Origin: Gammaproteobacteria bacterium
GTDB lineage: Bacteria > Pseudomonadota > Gammaproteobacteria > Pseudomonadales > Moraxellaceae
Assembly (NCBI GenBank): GCA_028868515.1
Contig: JAGWUI010000008.1
Span: 1 to 64,000, forward strand
DNA length: 64,000 nt
Direction of reading: 5' to 3'
Part shown: one piece after another, positions 45,601-55,598 of the stretch
Position numbering within the stretch: position 1 is the first letter of the stretch
How the letters are laid out: each line of letters opens with the position of its first letter
Program-made: the position numbers and the translations under genes
Notes under the pieces: generated by a model
What the model was told of the DNA's origin: nothing
The model's database searches: none
What the model saw: the letters and a program-made list of their open reading frames with translations, nothing else

Positions 45601-46998
45601 TTAAAAATATTCAAAGTGTAAACGCATGCCAAAGACATTTACTGAACCTCGACGATCAGCGTTATATCCAGGATTTGTGATGTTTTGATAATCGAAAGCC
45701 AACTGGAAGTGATACGGTAGTGCAAAACTATAATAGGCTTCTAATGTGTTTTCGGTATGATAACGCAGCGTTCCATCACCTAAAAATGCACCTAGACCGC
45801 CATTTTGCAAATAATCTTTATGTGAGTTAGACAAACCGTTAATCACATAGCCAATACCGTAGTTGTCATCATTTCTTCCCCAAGGCTTACCATTTCCTGA
45901 TAGTCCAAACTGGGCTTGTCGATCAATTTCGGCAAATGTCCATTCTTCATATTTGCCATTATTGGTAGACAGTTGAGTAAACAAAGACAGGTTTGGCGTG
46001 ATCGATTGTTCAGCATGGATACCGAGCCCTAGCTTGGTGTGATCAGCGCGTGAGGTGCTGATGTCAGGTGTTGTATTTGCAGCGATGGCTTGATTGATTG
46101 AGGTTCGATAATCTCCCATGTTTGCAACATTACGATAAGCGAGAACCTTGATAGAGCCAGCCAAATCATCAAATTTGTGGTTGTGTTCTAGTTCGATTTG
46201 TTCACCAAAATGGTCAAAAATATGATCGTCTAAAGCGGCACTATTAGATTGTTTTGGAATCAGGAATCGACCGTAACGCAGTGCCCAATCATCGTTGTAG
46301 TACTCTATCGCAAGGCCTCGCGTATAACCGCGAGTATCTCCCGTATAATCATAAGCTCCATAGGTCATAAACGACCAATTCATGAAATTTTCACGAGGAT
46401 CACCTGTCGCAGTTGCTGTATTAAAAATATCAGTAATTGACATCAAGCCTGCTGTGACGACGATCCGTTGTGATTTGGCTGTGTCTGCAAATTGTGTGAG
46501 GCTTGGCGTAAGTTCAACATCATCGCCGCCCAAGTTCCAAGTTTGTTTTAAGAATGCCCGAGCAATGTATTGATTAAGTCCATTTGATTTTCCGCCTTTT
46601 TGTTGCTCTCCATCGACAGGTCCTGCTAGACCTGTAAGCCCTGAGAAACCAACAGCTTGGTAAATTTCAGGATTAATATAAAGCTCTCCACCTGACCATA
46701 AGTGTGCGCCTAATAATGCAGTTGCGGTATAGGTATAGCTGTTTTCAGATTTTGCTAGAAGGCTATTTTGTCCTGTATACGGTGCACTAAAAGCATTTTT
46801 ATGCTGGTTGATATATGTGCTTTGCAGACCAAATACGAAGGGACTATCTGAAGTTGTAAAAGGAAAGGGGATGTGAATCGGTGAATCTTCCTCTTCATGT
46901 GTCGGCGTATTTGCAGAGGCAATATTACAACTCAATATGTTGCTCGAAATGATCGCAACAAGGTATATCCATTTGTTAGTGTTGTTCATTTTGATCAA
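45601..46998 (-). CDS. OprB-family carbohydrate-selective porin
   Basis: A 465-residue outer-membrane protein. Signal peptide to about residue 29 (SCNIASANT). Beta-strand pattern throughout, C-terminal Phe (MRLHFEYF), and OprB features such as YINPEIYQAVGFSGLTGLAGPVDGEQ and FGLSGNGKPWGR. OprB proteins form 16-strand barrels selective for sugars, including glucose. A monocistronic gene without recognised regulators nearby. Confidence 0.88.
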   Translation of the reverse strand: MIKMNNTNKWIYLVAIISSNILSCNIASANTPTHEEEDSPIHIPFPFTTSDSPFVFGLQSTYINQHKNAFSAPYTGQNSLLAKSENSYTYTATALLGAHLWSGGELYINPEIYQAVGFSGLTGLAGPVDGEQQKGGKSNGLNQYIARAFLKQTWNLGGDDVELTPSLTQFADTAKSQRIVVTAGLMSITDIFNTATATGDPRENFMNWSFMTYGAYDYTGDTRGYTRGLAIEYYNDDWALRYGRFLIPKQSNSAALDDHIFDHFGEQIELEHNHKFDDLAGSIKVLAYRNVANMGDYRTSINQAIAANTTPDISTSRADHTKLGLGIHAEQSITPNLSLFTQLSTNNGKYEEWTFAEIDRQAQFGLSGNGKPWGRNDDNYGIGYVINGLSNSHKDYLQNGGLGAFLGDGTLRYHTENTLEAYYSFALPYHFQLAFDYQNITNPGYNADRRGSVNVFGMRLHFEYF

Positions 46999-47070
46999 AA
47001 GCTGTGCCCGCTATACATAATGTGTGAGTTTGACGTATGGAATATTGCTCCATTTTCATGACAGCAGTCA

Positions 47071-47421
47071 TCAGAATCGTGCTGCTGTCACAATAATTTC
47101 AACAAGCAATGATGGATCGGCTAGTTTTGCTTCACTGGTCGCACGAACTGGCGCGCATCCTTCGGGAACCCAAGCGTCATACACTTCATTCATGGCTTCA
47201 AAATCAGCAATGTCCTTCAGCCAGATAATCACTTGCAGGATATGTTCCCGTGATGATTCCGCTTCACCAAGTAGACGATCTACATGTGCTAGGGCTTCTG
47301 CCGTTTGTTCTGCAACGGTTTTTCCTGTTTCGCCAACTTGTCCAGCGAGATAAACTGTTTCACCATGAATGACGATTTCACTCATACGACGGTTTGTGTG
47401 CTTGCGAAGGATAGAAGTCAT
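47071..47421 (-). CDS. RidA/YjgF-family protein (paralogue 1)
   Basis: A 116-residue RidA-fold trimer protein. It has ETVYLAGQVGETGKTVAEQ, the arginine in PEGCAPVRATSEAK that orients imine substrates, and the C-terminal Glu in LLVEIIVTAARF. RidA proteins hydrolyse reactive enamine/imine intermediates. It follows the CPA2 antiporter gene by 24 bases on the same strand. The N-terminal 12 residues are probably an extension; Met13 is another possible start. Confidence 0.88.
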   Translation of the reverse strand: MTSILRKHTNRRMSEIVIHGETVYLAGQVGETGKTVAEQTAEALAHVDRLLGEAESSREHILQVIIWLKDIADFEAMNEVYDAWVPEGCAPVRATSEAKLADPSLLVEIIVTAARF

Positions 47422-47445
47422 AATGTTCCTTAAAAATGCATTGAA

Positions 47446-49311
47446 TTATAAAGCGGTTTCTTCATCACTTTTGATTTTCTCAATATCGCGGATCGCATGG
47501 TGGTCACTATCAAAGAGCCCTTCAAGTTCGATCATGGCGGCACGTGCGGATTCGACAAGTTTTACATCGTCATCATAAACCGCTTGTTGACGCTCTAACA
47601 GCGCCTCATCGTATTCTCGAAACACATCGATACTTTCTTTGGCGCTAGATTCATCGAAACCAAGGGCAAGTAATGATGCGTGTGCCATACCGAGTGATGA
47701 GAAATAGGTTTCGCGCCAAATGTGTTGAACACCAGCCTCACGCAGGCGATAGTAATGCTGACGATCTCGTGCACGGGCAATGATCTTGAGGTTAGGGTAG
47801 GTACGGCATAAATATTCTGCGGTAATAACGGATTGCTCCAGATCATCTAGCGCGAGAACAAATAATTTTGCATGGGCAATACCCGCAGAACGCAGTAATT
47901 CAGGGTTATGTGGATTGCCATAATACACGGCATTACCAAATTTTCTGACGAAATCGACTTGCCTTGCATCTTTCTCAATCGCTGTAAATTCAATATGATG
48001 CATCCGTAGAATACGTCCAACGATTTGCCCAATACGTCCAAAACCAGCAATAATTACACGATGTTCGTGGTTGGGAATTTCATCAAATTCGCGTTCAGGC
48101 TGTTGACGACTGAAGACGGGTTCTAAGTATTTTTCTAAAATAAAGAACGCTAATGGGGTCATTGCCATCGACAATGTCACGATCAGGATGAGTGGCTGAG
48201 CAAGATCAATTGCAAGGATTTTTTGCGTGACGGCTGTGTTAAAGACTACAAAGGCAAACTCTCCACCTTGAGCGAGTGCAATGCCTAAACGTGCGCTGGT
48301 GGGAATGCGATTACCCATCATGCGAGCAAGGAAAAATAAGATAAAAAACTTGGCAACCATTAACCCGATCGCACCACCAATCACTAATAGAGGCTCGGCG
48401 ATAATCAGATGAAGATTGGTACTCATACCAACCGACATAAAAAATAAGCCTAATAACAATCCCTTGAAGGGCTGAATACTGGCTTCGATTTCGTGACGAT
48501 ATTCGGAGTCTGCAAGCAAAACACCCGTCAAAAATGCACCCAATGCCATGCTGATGTGCAGTTGATCCATCAGTAGTGCAACGCCAAAGATAAAGAATAG
48601 TGCAACCGCAGTGAGCAGTTCATTTGCACCGCTACTGACAATCAGGCGAAAGAGTGGGCGAACAATTGAACGACTGGCAAGGACTAATCCGATAAATACG
48701 CCAATCACTTTTGCAAAATAAACGAAGTCTACGCCCTGATCTGATGGGTGTAATCCTGTACTGTGAAACAACGGCAAAATTGCCAGAATTGGAATCACAG
48801 CAATATCTTGGAACAGTAAAATGGCGAAAGCATCTCGCCCATGAGCGCTTGCGAGTTGATGTTTTTCGCTAAGCAGTTGCAGTACAAATGCCGTTGAAGA
48901 AAGTGCAAAACCAAATCCAATAATAAAGCTGGTGCTGAGCTGACTTTGTAATGTCATGCCAAATAATGTTGATGATGTCAGGCTGGCTAATTGCCAAATG
49001 GTAAACATGAGAATGACGCCTGTGACAACGACTTGCAAACCACCCATGACAAAGATAGGTCGGCGAAGTGCCCACAGCCGTGACGGTTGCAGTTCAAGCC
49101 CGATGATGAATAGCAGCATGACGACGCCATATTCAGCAAAGTGCATGACCGCTTCAGTATTCCCCGCAACATCAAATCCGCTGGGGCCTAGCACAACCCC
49201 TGTCAATAAATAACCCAAAACGGTTGCCAAGCCGAAGCGTCGACCCAATGGCACGAGTAAAATTGCTGCACCCAGAAAAATGGTAATTTGAACCAGTAGT
49301 GACATAGGCAA
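47446..49311 (-). CDS. CPA2 monovalent cation:proton antiporter with RCK domain (KefB/C-like)
   Basis: A 621-residue inner-membrane protein: twelve or so helices (to about 385) followed by a cytoplasmic RCK/TrkA-N domain (about 405-530) with the nucleotide motif VIIAGFGRIGQIVGRIL and AIEKDARQVDFVRKFGNAVYYG. The helical part carries SEKHQLASAHGRDAFAILLFQDIAVIPIL, the discontinuous transport motif of the family. It resembles KefB/KefC or YbaL; glutathione gating cannot be judged from sequence alone. A RidA-like gene follows on the same transcript. Confidence 0.92.
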   Translation of the reverse strand: MPMSLLVQITIFLGAAILLVPLGRRFGLATVLGYLLTGVVLGPSGFDVAGNTEAVMHFAEYGVVMLLFIIGLELQPSRLWALRRPIFVMGGLQVVVTGVILMFTIWQLASLTSSTLFGMTLQSQLSTSFIIGFGFALSSTAFVLQLLSEKHQLASAHGRDAFAILLFQDIAVIPILAILPLFHSTGLHPSDQGVDFVYFAKVIGVFIGLVLASRSIVRPLFRLIVSSGANELLTAVALFFIFGVALLMDQLHISMALGAFLTGVLLADSEYRHEIEASIQPFKGLLLGLFFMSVGMSTNLHLIIAEPLLVIGGAIGLMVAKFFILFFLARMMGNRIPTSARLGIALAQGGEFAFVVFNTAVTQKILAIDLAQPLILIVTLSMAMTPLAFFILEKYLEPVFSRQQPEREFDEIPNHEHRVIIAGFGRIGQIVGRILRMHHIEFTAIEKDARQVDFVRKFGNAVYYGNPHNPELLRSAGIAHAKLFVLALDDLEQSVITAEYLCRTYPNLKIIARARDRQHYYRLREAGVQHIWRETYFSSLGMAHASLLALGFDESSAKESIDVFREYDEALLERQQAVYDDDVKLVESARAAMIELEGLFDSDHHAIRDIEKIKSDEETAL

Positions 49312-49527
49312 AACACTCCAAAACCATTTGTGGATTAAATACTTTCATTATTGTTAGATCATATCAATCGTATATGAATCAGAGTGTATCGCAATGTGTA
49401 TCGCAAAAAATGTTTGCTAAAAAAGCATCAAAAGAATGCATCCATTTGAAGAAACAGATAAAGTCATTGATGTCGGCATATTGATCACAATCCAAATGAT
49501 CTGCACAAGTAGGGCTTAACCATTATT

Positions 49528-50238
49528 ATGAAGTCATTAAGGCTGTTTGAGTCACCAGAAAACCGTCATTCAAGTTTATTACTTTGGGTGGTTTTGATCA
49601 TGATTATGCTGAGCGGCATCATGTATCTCGGTTTTAAGGTGAATGAAAAACATGCGTTAAGGAGTTCATCTAAAACTGGTGAGCAGCAACCAACTTCCAC
49701 CAATCCGCATCACACTGAGAACACGCCTGCGCATGTATTAGAAATACTACAGGCAGAGCAGCTTGCAGGAAGTTTGATTTATAAAACCAAAATTATTCTG
49801 TTGGATACCACATCACAGGATACCTCACCGAATCGGGATGCCTTGTGGCAACAAGGTCAGAAACAACTGACTCTCGTTCAGGCAACGGTGCATGTCGCGG
49901 TGGATTTAAGTGAGCTTACATTACAAAGTATTACGAGTAAGAATGCGACATCGGTTGTTTTACCTCCTGCACGAATTATGACGACAGAGATTGATAGCTT
50001 GACCAGTTACGATACAAAAACGGGTTTACCTTCAACCGTTCAACTCGGTTTGTCGATGACAAGTGCGCAAGAGCAAGATGTGAAGTTGCAGATTGAACAT
50101 GACTTATGTGCATCAGGCGTTTTGCAAACCTCGACAGACGATGCGCAGCAGAGGGTTGTTGCCTTGTTAGCATCGAAACACATCCCAAGCGCTGTCACGA
50201 CGACTGATCCAGTGTTATGTCGGAAAGCTGCAAGTTAA
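49528..50238 (+). CDS. DUF4230-like membrane-anchored protein
   Basis: A 236-residue protein. One N-terminal helix (about 18-37, LLLWVVLIMIMLSGIMYLGF) is followed by a Ser/Thr/His-rich linker, then a domain with VAVDLSELTLQSI...SVVLPPARIMTTEIDSLTSYD, which matches DUF4230 segments. No function is known for DUF4230. It stands alone, 83 bases before a hydrolase gene. Confidence 0.75.
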   Translation: MKSLRLFESPENRHSSLLLWVVLIMIMLSGIMYLGFKVNEKHALRSSSKTGEQQPTSTNPHHTENTPAHVLEILQAEQLAGSLIYKTKIILLDTTSQDTSPNRDALWQQGQKQLTLVQATVHVAVDLSELTLQSITSKNATSVVLPPARIMTTEIDSLTSYDTKTGLPSTVQLGLSMTSAQEQDVKLQIEHDLCASGVLQTSTDDAQQRVVALLASKHIPSAVTTTDPVLCRKAAS

Positions 50239-50321
50239 TTCATTTATTTTTTTCTGATTTAGGCAATTGATGCATCGACAGGAGTTGTTGTAGATTTTGA
50301 ATCTCGTCAAAAGGACTAAAC

Positions 50322-51179
50322 ATGCAATCCGAAATCAAATACGTTCGTGCAAATGGTCTACGCTTTGGTTATTTTGAGCAAGGCATTGGTCCGTTGATCA
50401 TTCTGCTGCATGGTTTTCCTGATACTCCACATACATGGAATTTTGTGCAGCCTCAGCTTGCACAAGCAGGTTATCGCGTGGTCGCGCCTTTTATGCGTGG
50501 TTATCCGCCCAGTGACATATCTGCTAATAAGGATTACGGCGTACTGGCGTTAGGGCAAGATATTGTGGCATTGATTGAAGCGCTCGGAGAGAAACAAGCG
50601 ATTGTCATTGGTCATGATTGGGGCGCTTTCGCAGCGTATGCGGCTGCTAATCTGAGTCCACAATCAATTCGTAAACTTGTGGTCGTTGCGATTCCTCATC
50701 CAGGTGCTTTACGGTTTAATTTGCAAACACTGATAAAGACGCATCATTTCTTAACGTTCCAATTTAGATCATGGGCAGTAAAACGGTTACGGCGAGATAA
50801 TATGTCGGAGATCAATGCCATATATCGTCGTTGGTCACCGAATTGGCAGGTTAGCGAACTGGAACTTGCGCCTGTGAAGGAAACTTTACGGATGCCAAAA
50901 GCACTGGAAGGTGCGTTGGGGTATTACTTGAGCTTTAGGCGAGAGGCAATTGGTCGAAAAGGCGCCGCGACACGTCAGCTCATTCGTCAGCAAACTTCAA
51001 CTCCCACATTAGCATTTTTTGGTGTGGAAGATGGGGCGCTAGATCAGAGTAGTATTTCGCGGACGCGGAGTTGCTATTCAGGACCATATGAGGTGGTTCG
51101 AGTTCCTAAAGTCGGGCATTTTTTACATCGAGAAATACCCGAGGAGTTTGTTCGCAGAGTGCTTGCATTTATTCAATAA
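50322..51179 (+). CDS. epoxide hydrolase-like alpha/beta hydrolase
   Basis: A 285-residue protein. Oxyanion loop LLHGFPDTPHTWN, and the nucleophile elbow VIGHDWGAFAAYA carries an Asp (about residue 100), which is the haloalkane-dehalogenase/epoxide-hydrolase arrangement, not the Ser of esterases. Acid region GVEDGALDQSS and catalytic His in KVGHFLHREIP. The exact substrate is unknown. It is convergent with an SDR gene, with 28 bases between stops. Confidence 0.88.
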   Translation: MQSEIKYVRANGLRFGYFEQGIGPLIILLHGFPDTPHTWNFVQPQLAQAGYRVVAPFMRGYPPSDISANKDYGVLALGQDIVALIEALGEKQAIVIGHDWGAFAAYAAANLSPQSIRKLVVVAIPHPGALRFNLQTLIKTHHFLTFQFRSWAVKRLRRDNMSEINAIYRRWSPNWQVSELELAPVKETLRMPKALEGALGYYLSFRREAIGRKGAATRQLIRQQTSTPTLAFFGVEDGALDQSSISRTRSCYSGPYEVVRVPKVGHFLHREIPEEFVRRVLAFIQ

Positions 51180-51207
51180 GATAAACGCGTAAAACATCTA
51201 AAAGCGC

Positions 51208-52014
51208 TTAACTTTTCTTGAGCGCCTTGCGATAGACCATGCCTGTGACACTTGCAATGACACTGCGCGGTGTAACTCGAGTCAGGAGTAATTGCGCTTG
51301 ATTCATTGCTCCTGGCACATGGAAATTACGGCGATGTTGCAATGAGTAAATGGCAGATTCAGCGCATTGCTCAGGTGTTTGTAATGCTCCTGTATTTTGG
51401 AAATATTTCAAATCACTGTTTTGCGTCATTTCGGTATCAATGCCACCTGGAGCAAATAGCGTCAGACTGATAGGTTTCTTCAGGAGTTCCTGCTGGAGAC
51501 TGAGGAAGAAGTTGGTCACAAATGCCTTACTGCCTGCATAAGCGGATTGATATGGCACTGGCACAAGGCTGACCATGCTACTGACAGCCATGATGCCACC
51601 TGATTGGTTTTGCGCAATCAAATAGGGGATAAATAGATTAGTAAGTTGGACGACACTGCTGACATTGGTTGCGAGCAGAGTTTTAAAACTTGACCATGAA
51701 AGCTCCAGATGTTCGCCAAAGAAGGTAATCCCTGCATTCAAAATGACTGCATAAATTTGCTGTTGTGTTGTTGCCTCAGTAAAAACACGCTCAACATCGC
51801 TTTCTATGGATAGGTCTGCTGCAATGACTTGGCAATGTACGTTGTATTGATCTTCTAGCTCGATCTTAATCTTTTCTAGAGTTTCGGCACGACGAGCAAC
51901 CAAAACCAGATTGGCTTGATGATCACGAGCGAGCATCCGAGCCATGACAAGCCCAATTCCTGATGATGCGCCTGTGACGACAACCCATTTATTCTTAAAA
52001 TTCATTGTTTGCAT
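51208..52014 (-). CDS. short-chain dehydrogenase/reductase
   Basis: A 268-residue classical SDR from MQTMNFKNKW at 52014 (the open frame upstream adds 19 unconserved residues). NAD(P) site TGASSGIGLVMARML, NAGITFFGE, catalytic Ser in MAVSSMVSLVPV and YQSAYAGSKAFV with Tyr and Lys in place. Resembles the DltE/short SDR group acting on lipid or ketone substrates, which I cannot specify. Its neighbour upstream is a lipoprotein gene, 25 bases away on the same strand. Confidence 0.9.
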   Translation of the reverse strand: MQTMNFKNKWVVVTGASSGIGLVMARMLARDHQANLVLVARRAETLEKIKIELEDQYNVHCQVIAADLSIESDVERVFTEATTQQQIYAVILNAGITFFGEHLELSWSSFKTLLATNVSSVVQLTNLFIPYLIAQNQSGGIMAVSSMVSLVPVPYQSAYAGSKAFVTNFFLSLQQELLKKPISLTLFAPGGIDTEMTQNSDLKYFQNTGALQTPEQCAESAIYSLQHRRNFHVPGAMNQAQLLLTRVTPRSVIASVTGMVYRKALKKS

Positions 52015-52039
52015 GTTTAGACCTATTGACAGGTAAAGT

Positions 52040-52609
52040 TTAATATTTACACTTTGGTAGAGTTTCAACATTAACAGGTATTCTGGTTCCGTCAGGTAGA
52101 ATTTTTTCTACGCTTACATCACATTGTGGATGAACAGCGGGAAATAAAGATGTTGTTGTCGTATCTTTAATAAGTTTCACATTCACAACATCAACCGAGT
52201 ACTTTGAGTCGGGTGCGGGAGTAAAACGGATAGTGTCTGTTTCACAACTTTCTCCAGTAGTGGCTGGAGCTAAAGCAAAACTTCTAATGGCAATTGGTTC
52301 TGGAGGACTTGAAATTGTCTTTGTTGGTTTGAATCCAATTATTTTTAGATTGTCAGATAGGTCAGTTCCAATGGATTTGTAAGCGAAACAGCCTTGATTT
52401 GTTTGAGGGCTAATATTCACAAAAAATTGGCGTGAAACAGTCCTATCATAGTTAGAGTATTTCTTGTCTTGATGTTGATCACCGAAAACGATTGAAGGGT
52501 CACTACTGGACTTAGGTGTATATTGATAAAATAGACTACAGGCAGATAAACAAAAAGGCATTATTGCGATCAGTGCTAAAGGTTTGATGCTTGTTTTGAT
52601 ATACAGCAT
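52040..52609 (-). CDS. lipoprotein of unknown function
   Basis: A 189-residue protein. Signal peptide with lipobox LSAC (about residues 21-24) and a mature part starting CSLFYQYTPKSSSDP. The rest contains three further cysteines (CFAYKS, CETD, CDVSV, CKY) that could pair in the periplasm. I do not recognise the family. It lies just upstream of the SDR gene on the same strand. Confidence 0.7.
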   Translation of the reverse strand: MLYIKTSIKPLALIAIMPFCLSACSLFYQYTPKSSSDPSIVFGDQHQDKKYSNYDRTVSRQFFVNISPQTNQGCFAYKSIGTDLSDNLKIIGFKPTKTISSPPEPIAIRSFALAPATTGESCETDTIRFTPAPDSKYSVDVVNVKLIKDTTTTSLFPAVHPQCDVSVEKILPDGTRIPVNVETLPKCKY

Positions 52610-52674
52610 TTTTAGAGTTATCCAAAATATATTTGATAATAGTGAGTGGGTTAGAGTTAATCACAACCAAACTA

Positions 52675-54924
52675 TTAACTCAACTCCATCGGATCAATAT
52701 CCAACGACGCACGCACCCCACGACGTTCAGGTGTATGCCACAGTGCAGGCCACCAAGTCTCAATCAATTGATGCAGTAAACGTCGATCACGCGTTTGAAT
52801 CAGTACATGACCTCGAAATACGCCAGCGCGCTTTTCCATTGGCGCAGGAATGGGACCCCAAATTTCTAATGCATTCTTTGCAATGCCACGTTCTTCCATC
52901 TGTTCTTGAAAAGCTGTTATTGCCGCATTTAAAAAGGCTTCTGTTTTAGCAGTACTTGCAGATTCGGCACGTAATAAAGTCGCGTGGCGATAGGGTGGAA
53001 GTAACGCAGCACGTCGCTCAGCGAGCATCTCAGCTGCAAAGGCTTGATATCCGTGACGGATTAGCGTGATGAGTAGAGGGTTCTCTGGATAGCGTGTTTG
53101 AATTAATACTTGACCTGCTTTGCTGCCGCGTCCAGCACGTCCAGCGACTTGCATAATGAGTTGTGCCATACGCTCAGGCGCACGGAAATCTACACTCAGA
53201 AATCCACCATCGACATCAATAATCGCAACCAGCGTCACATGCGGAAAGTGGTGTCCTTTAGCCAGCATTTGTGTGCCAAGTAAAATTGCCGCACCTGCTT
53301 GATTGGCGCGCTGATAAATCTTCTCCCAACTCCCAACACGACTTGTCGTATCGCGATCGACACGAATGAGTGGCTGATTGGGAAAACGCGCAGCCAGTGC
53401 TTCTTCTAGTCGAGCTGTACCTGTGCCAGTCGGAACGAGATTGACGGATTTACATGATGGGCATTCAGTGGGTAAACGACTTTGATAACCACAATGATGA
53501 CAATGCAAGTGTTGCTTAGGCGTGTAATGCACCGTCAGATGGGCATCACAGCGTGGGCAGTCGGCTTGCCAGCCGCACGCATCACATAATAAAACTGGCG
53601 CAAAACCACGACGATTGAGAAAAATTAAGACCTGTTCGTCCGCTTTTAGCCGCGTTTCGATAGCATTAAATAGCTCCAAGCTGACGCCGCTTTCTCTTTT
53701 TTTGCCACGCAAATCGATTAGATGAATTCGTGCAAAATCGGCTTCGCCAGCGCGCTCTGTAAGCTTTAAATGCAGGAGCTTCTTTTCCTCAGCCAGATGC
53801 AGACATTCTAGTGATGGTGTTGCTGAACCGAGAATGACGGGGCATTTTGCGTCTGAGCCGCGCTTGAGTGCGACATCTCGTGCATGATAACGGAAGGTAT
53901 CTTGTTGCTTATAAGAAAGATCATGTTCTTCATCGATAACAATCATGCCTAAGCGTGGCATTGGCGTGAATACCGCAGATCGCGTACCAATCACAATGCT
54001 TGCTGTACCTGTTTGCGCGGCTTGCCAAGCGCGTAAGCGTGCCACATCAGTCATATTTGAGTGCAGCATGACGATTTCAGCATGAAAGCGTGTTTTAAAC
54101 CGACTAATCGTTTGCGGCGTTAAACCAATTTCAGGGACGAGTACAAGCACCTGTTGACCCGCTTCAAGAACAGGCTGCATGGCTTGTAAATAAACCTCAG
54201 TTTTACCACTGCCTGTTAACCCATTGAGCAAAATCCCTTGAAACTTGCCAATGGCCTTATGGATTTGTGTAATCGCATGAAGCTGTTCGGCATTCGGTGT
54301 GAGTGGCATGTGTGCCAGCGTTACAGGATGCGCTTGAAAGTGGCTAGGCTGCATAAATGATTCAACAAACCCGCGCTTTTCCAGTTGCGTTAATGCGCTT
54401 CTTTCAACACCCATGAGCAATAAAACACTTTCGGGTGCGCCACGTTCATCATGCAACCCTAATATTTCAAAGCTCTTTCTTTGCTTGGGTGATCGCGAGA
54501 GCTCTGCAATATTGGCAATTGCGGTTGTTCGCCAGTAGCAGGTCAATAAATCTAGAGTTCGCCCTTGTCGCAATAACGCAGGAAGTGCAGCACTCAGTAC
54601 TTCGCCAATTGGGTAGTGATAATAACTTGCTGCCCAAAGCAGAAGGTTGAGTATTTCCTCTGGAATAATGGGCGTTGTATCGATGACTTCCAGAATAGAT
54701 TTGAGGTGATGTGCTTCACCAGATTCCAGTAAAACAGCATCATTGATTGTGCCTTTGGTTTCAAAGCGCGAGGTTTGTAAGACTACGCCGATGAGTTCTC
54801 TTGACCCAAAAGGCACGCGCACACGACAACCTGCCGTTGGAATTGCAAAATCATTCGGCAGGAGATAGTCAAATAATTCAAACAACGGTACAGGTACGGC
54901 GACCTGTACGAGATAAGAATTCAT
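52675..54924 (-). CDS. priA: primosomal protein PriA (replication restart helicase)
   Basis: Reloads the replisome at stalled forks. It has 749 residues. N-terminal 3'-DNA-binding domain (VPLFELFDYLLP), DEAH-type helicase with Walker A GLTGSGKTEVYL and DEEH in VIDEEHDLSYKQQD, zinc cluster CDACGWQADCPRCDAHL...CHHCGYQ...CPSC, and the C-terminal VAGRAGRGSKAGQV. The ridA paralogue lies 33 bases upstream on the same strand and may be cotranscribed. Confidence 0.98.
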   Translation of the reverse strand: MNSYLVQVAVPVPLFELFDYLLPNDFAIPTAGCRVRVPFGSRELIGVVLQTSRFETKGTINDAVLLESGEAHHLKSILEVIDTTPIIPEEILNLLLWAASYYHYPIGEVLSAALPALLRQGRTLDLLTCYWRTTAIANIAELSRSPKQRKSFEILGLHDERGAPESVLLLMGVERSALTQLEKRGFVESFMQPSHFQAHPVTLAHMPLTPNAEQLHAITQIHKAIGKFQGILLNGLTGSGKTEVYLQAMQPVLEAGQQVLVLVPEIGLTPQTISRFKTRFHAEIVMLHSNMTDVARLRAWQAAQTGTASIVIGTRSAVFTPMPRLGMIVIDEEHDLSYKQQDTFRYHARDVALKRGSDAKCPVILGSATPSLECLHLAEEKKLLHLKLTERAGEADFARIHLIDLRGKKRESGVSLELFNAIETRLKADEQVLIFLNRRGFAPVLLCDACGWQADCPRCDAHLTVHYTPKQHLHCHHCGYQSRLPTECPSCKSVNLVPTGTGTARLEEALAARFPNQPLIRVDRDTTSRVGSWEKIYQRANQAGAAILLGTQMLAKGHHFPHVTLVAIIDVDGGFLSVDFRAPERMAQLIMQVAGRAGRGSKAGQVLIQTRYPENPLLITLIRHGYQAFAAEMLAERRAALLPPYRHATLLRAESASTAKTEAFLNAAITAFQEQMEERGIAKNALEIWGPIPAPMEKRAGVFRGHVLIQTRDRRLLHQLIETWWPALWHTPERRGVRASLDIDPMELS

Positions 54925-54957
54925 GCGCGGTATGGAGTGCTTGGTCTGGTCGTAAAA

Positions 54958-55338
54958 TTAATCAGCCAAAACCATTACACCATCCATTTCGACCAGTGCG
55001 CCACGCGGTAGGCTTGCAACGCCCAATGCTGCACGTGCAGGGTAAGGTTCAGCGAAGTATTCGCCCATGATTTGATTAACTAATTGGAAATTCGCTAAAT
55101 CGATCAAGAAAATATTGATTTTTGCGATATCCGCCAATGAGCCATTAGCCGCTTCACAGACTGCTTTGACGTTATCAAATACACGGCGAATTTGTGCTTC
55201 GATACCCTCTACAAGCTGCATGCTCTGTGGATCTAAGCCAATCTGACCTGATAAATAAACCGTATTTCCAGTTTGAATGGCTTGTGAATAAGTACCGATA
55301 GCAGCAGGTGCATTTGCAGTATGAATAACGCGGCGCAT
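54958..55338 (-). CDS. ridA: RidA, reactive imine deaminase (paralogue 2)
   Basis: A 126-residue RidA protein. [44 protein letters not shown], and the catalytic Arg in [23 protein letters not shown], with the Glu. It is the closer match to canonical E. coli RidA, which removes 2-aminoacrylate formed by threonine dehydratase. It precedes priA on the same strand. Confidence 0.95.
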   Translation of the reverse strand: MRRVIHTANAPAAIGTYSQAIQTGNTVYLSGQIGLDPQSMQLVEGIEAQIRRVFDNVKAVCEAANGSLADIAKINIFLIDLANFQLVNQIMGEYFAEPYPARAALGVASLPRGALVEMDGVMVLAD

Positions 55339-55409
55339 AGAGTTTTTCCTATAAAAATAAAACGAGCAGAATTTGTGAGTGGAAGTGGAGTGTATCGCGT
55401 TTTATTCGT

Positions 55410-55522
55410 CAAATCTCCCTAAATCCCTCTTTCTCTAAAGAGGGACTTTGCACGACTTCGAAGCTTTCATCAACTCCTCAGAAGTTCCCCTCTTTAGAAA
55501 AAGAGGGGCTAGGGGAGATTTG
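55410..55522. repeat. 113-bp hairpin-pair element, copy B
   Basis: Exactly 113 bp with inverted ends CAAATCTCCC / GGGGAGATTTG, each followed by a CCCTCTTT-AAAGAGGG-type hairpin (55425-55444 and 55487-55507). Read in reverse it aligns with copy A (42751) over its full length. It lies between the ridA start and the unknown gene at 55599, with no DUF559 gene nearby. Confidence 0.92.
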
Positions 55523-55598
55523 AAAAAATAGGACAAATTATAGTATTAAGATTTTTGTGGATACTTGTATGGGAACTCAGTATATAAATACAGTGAAG

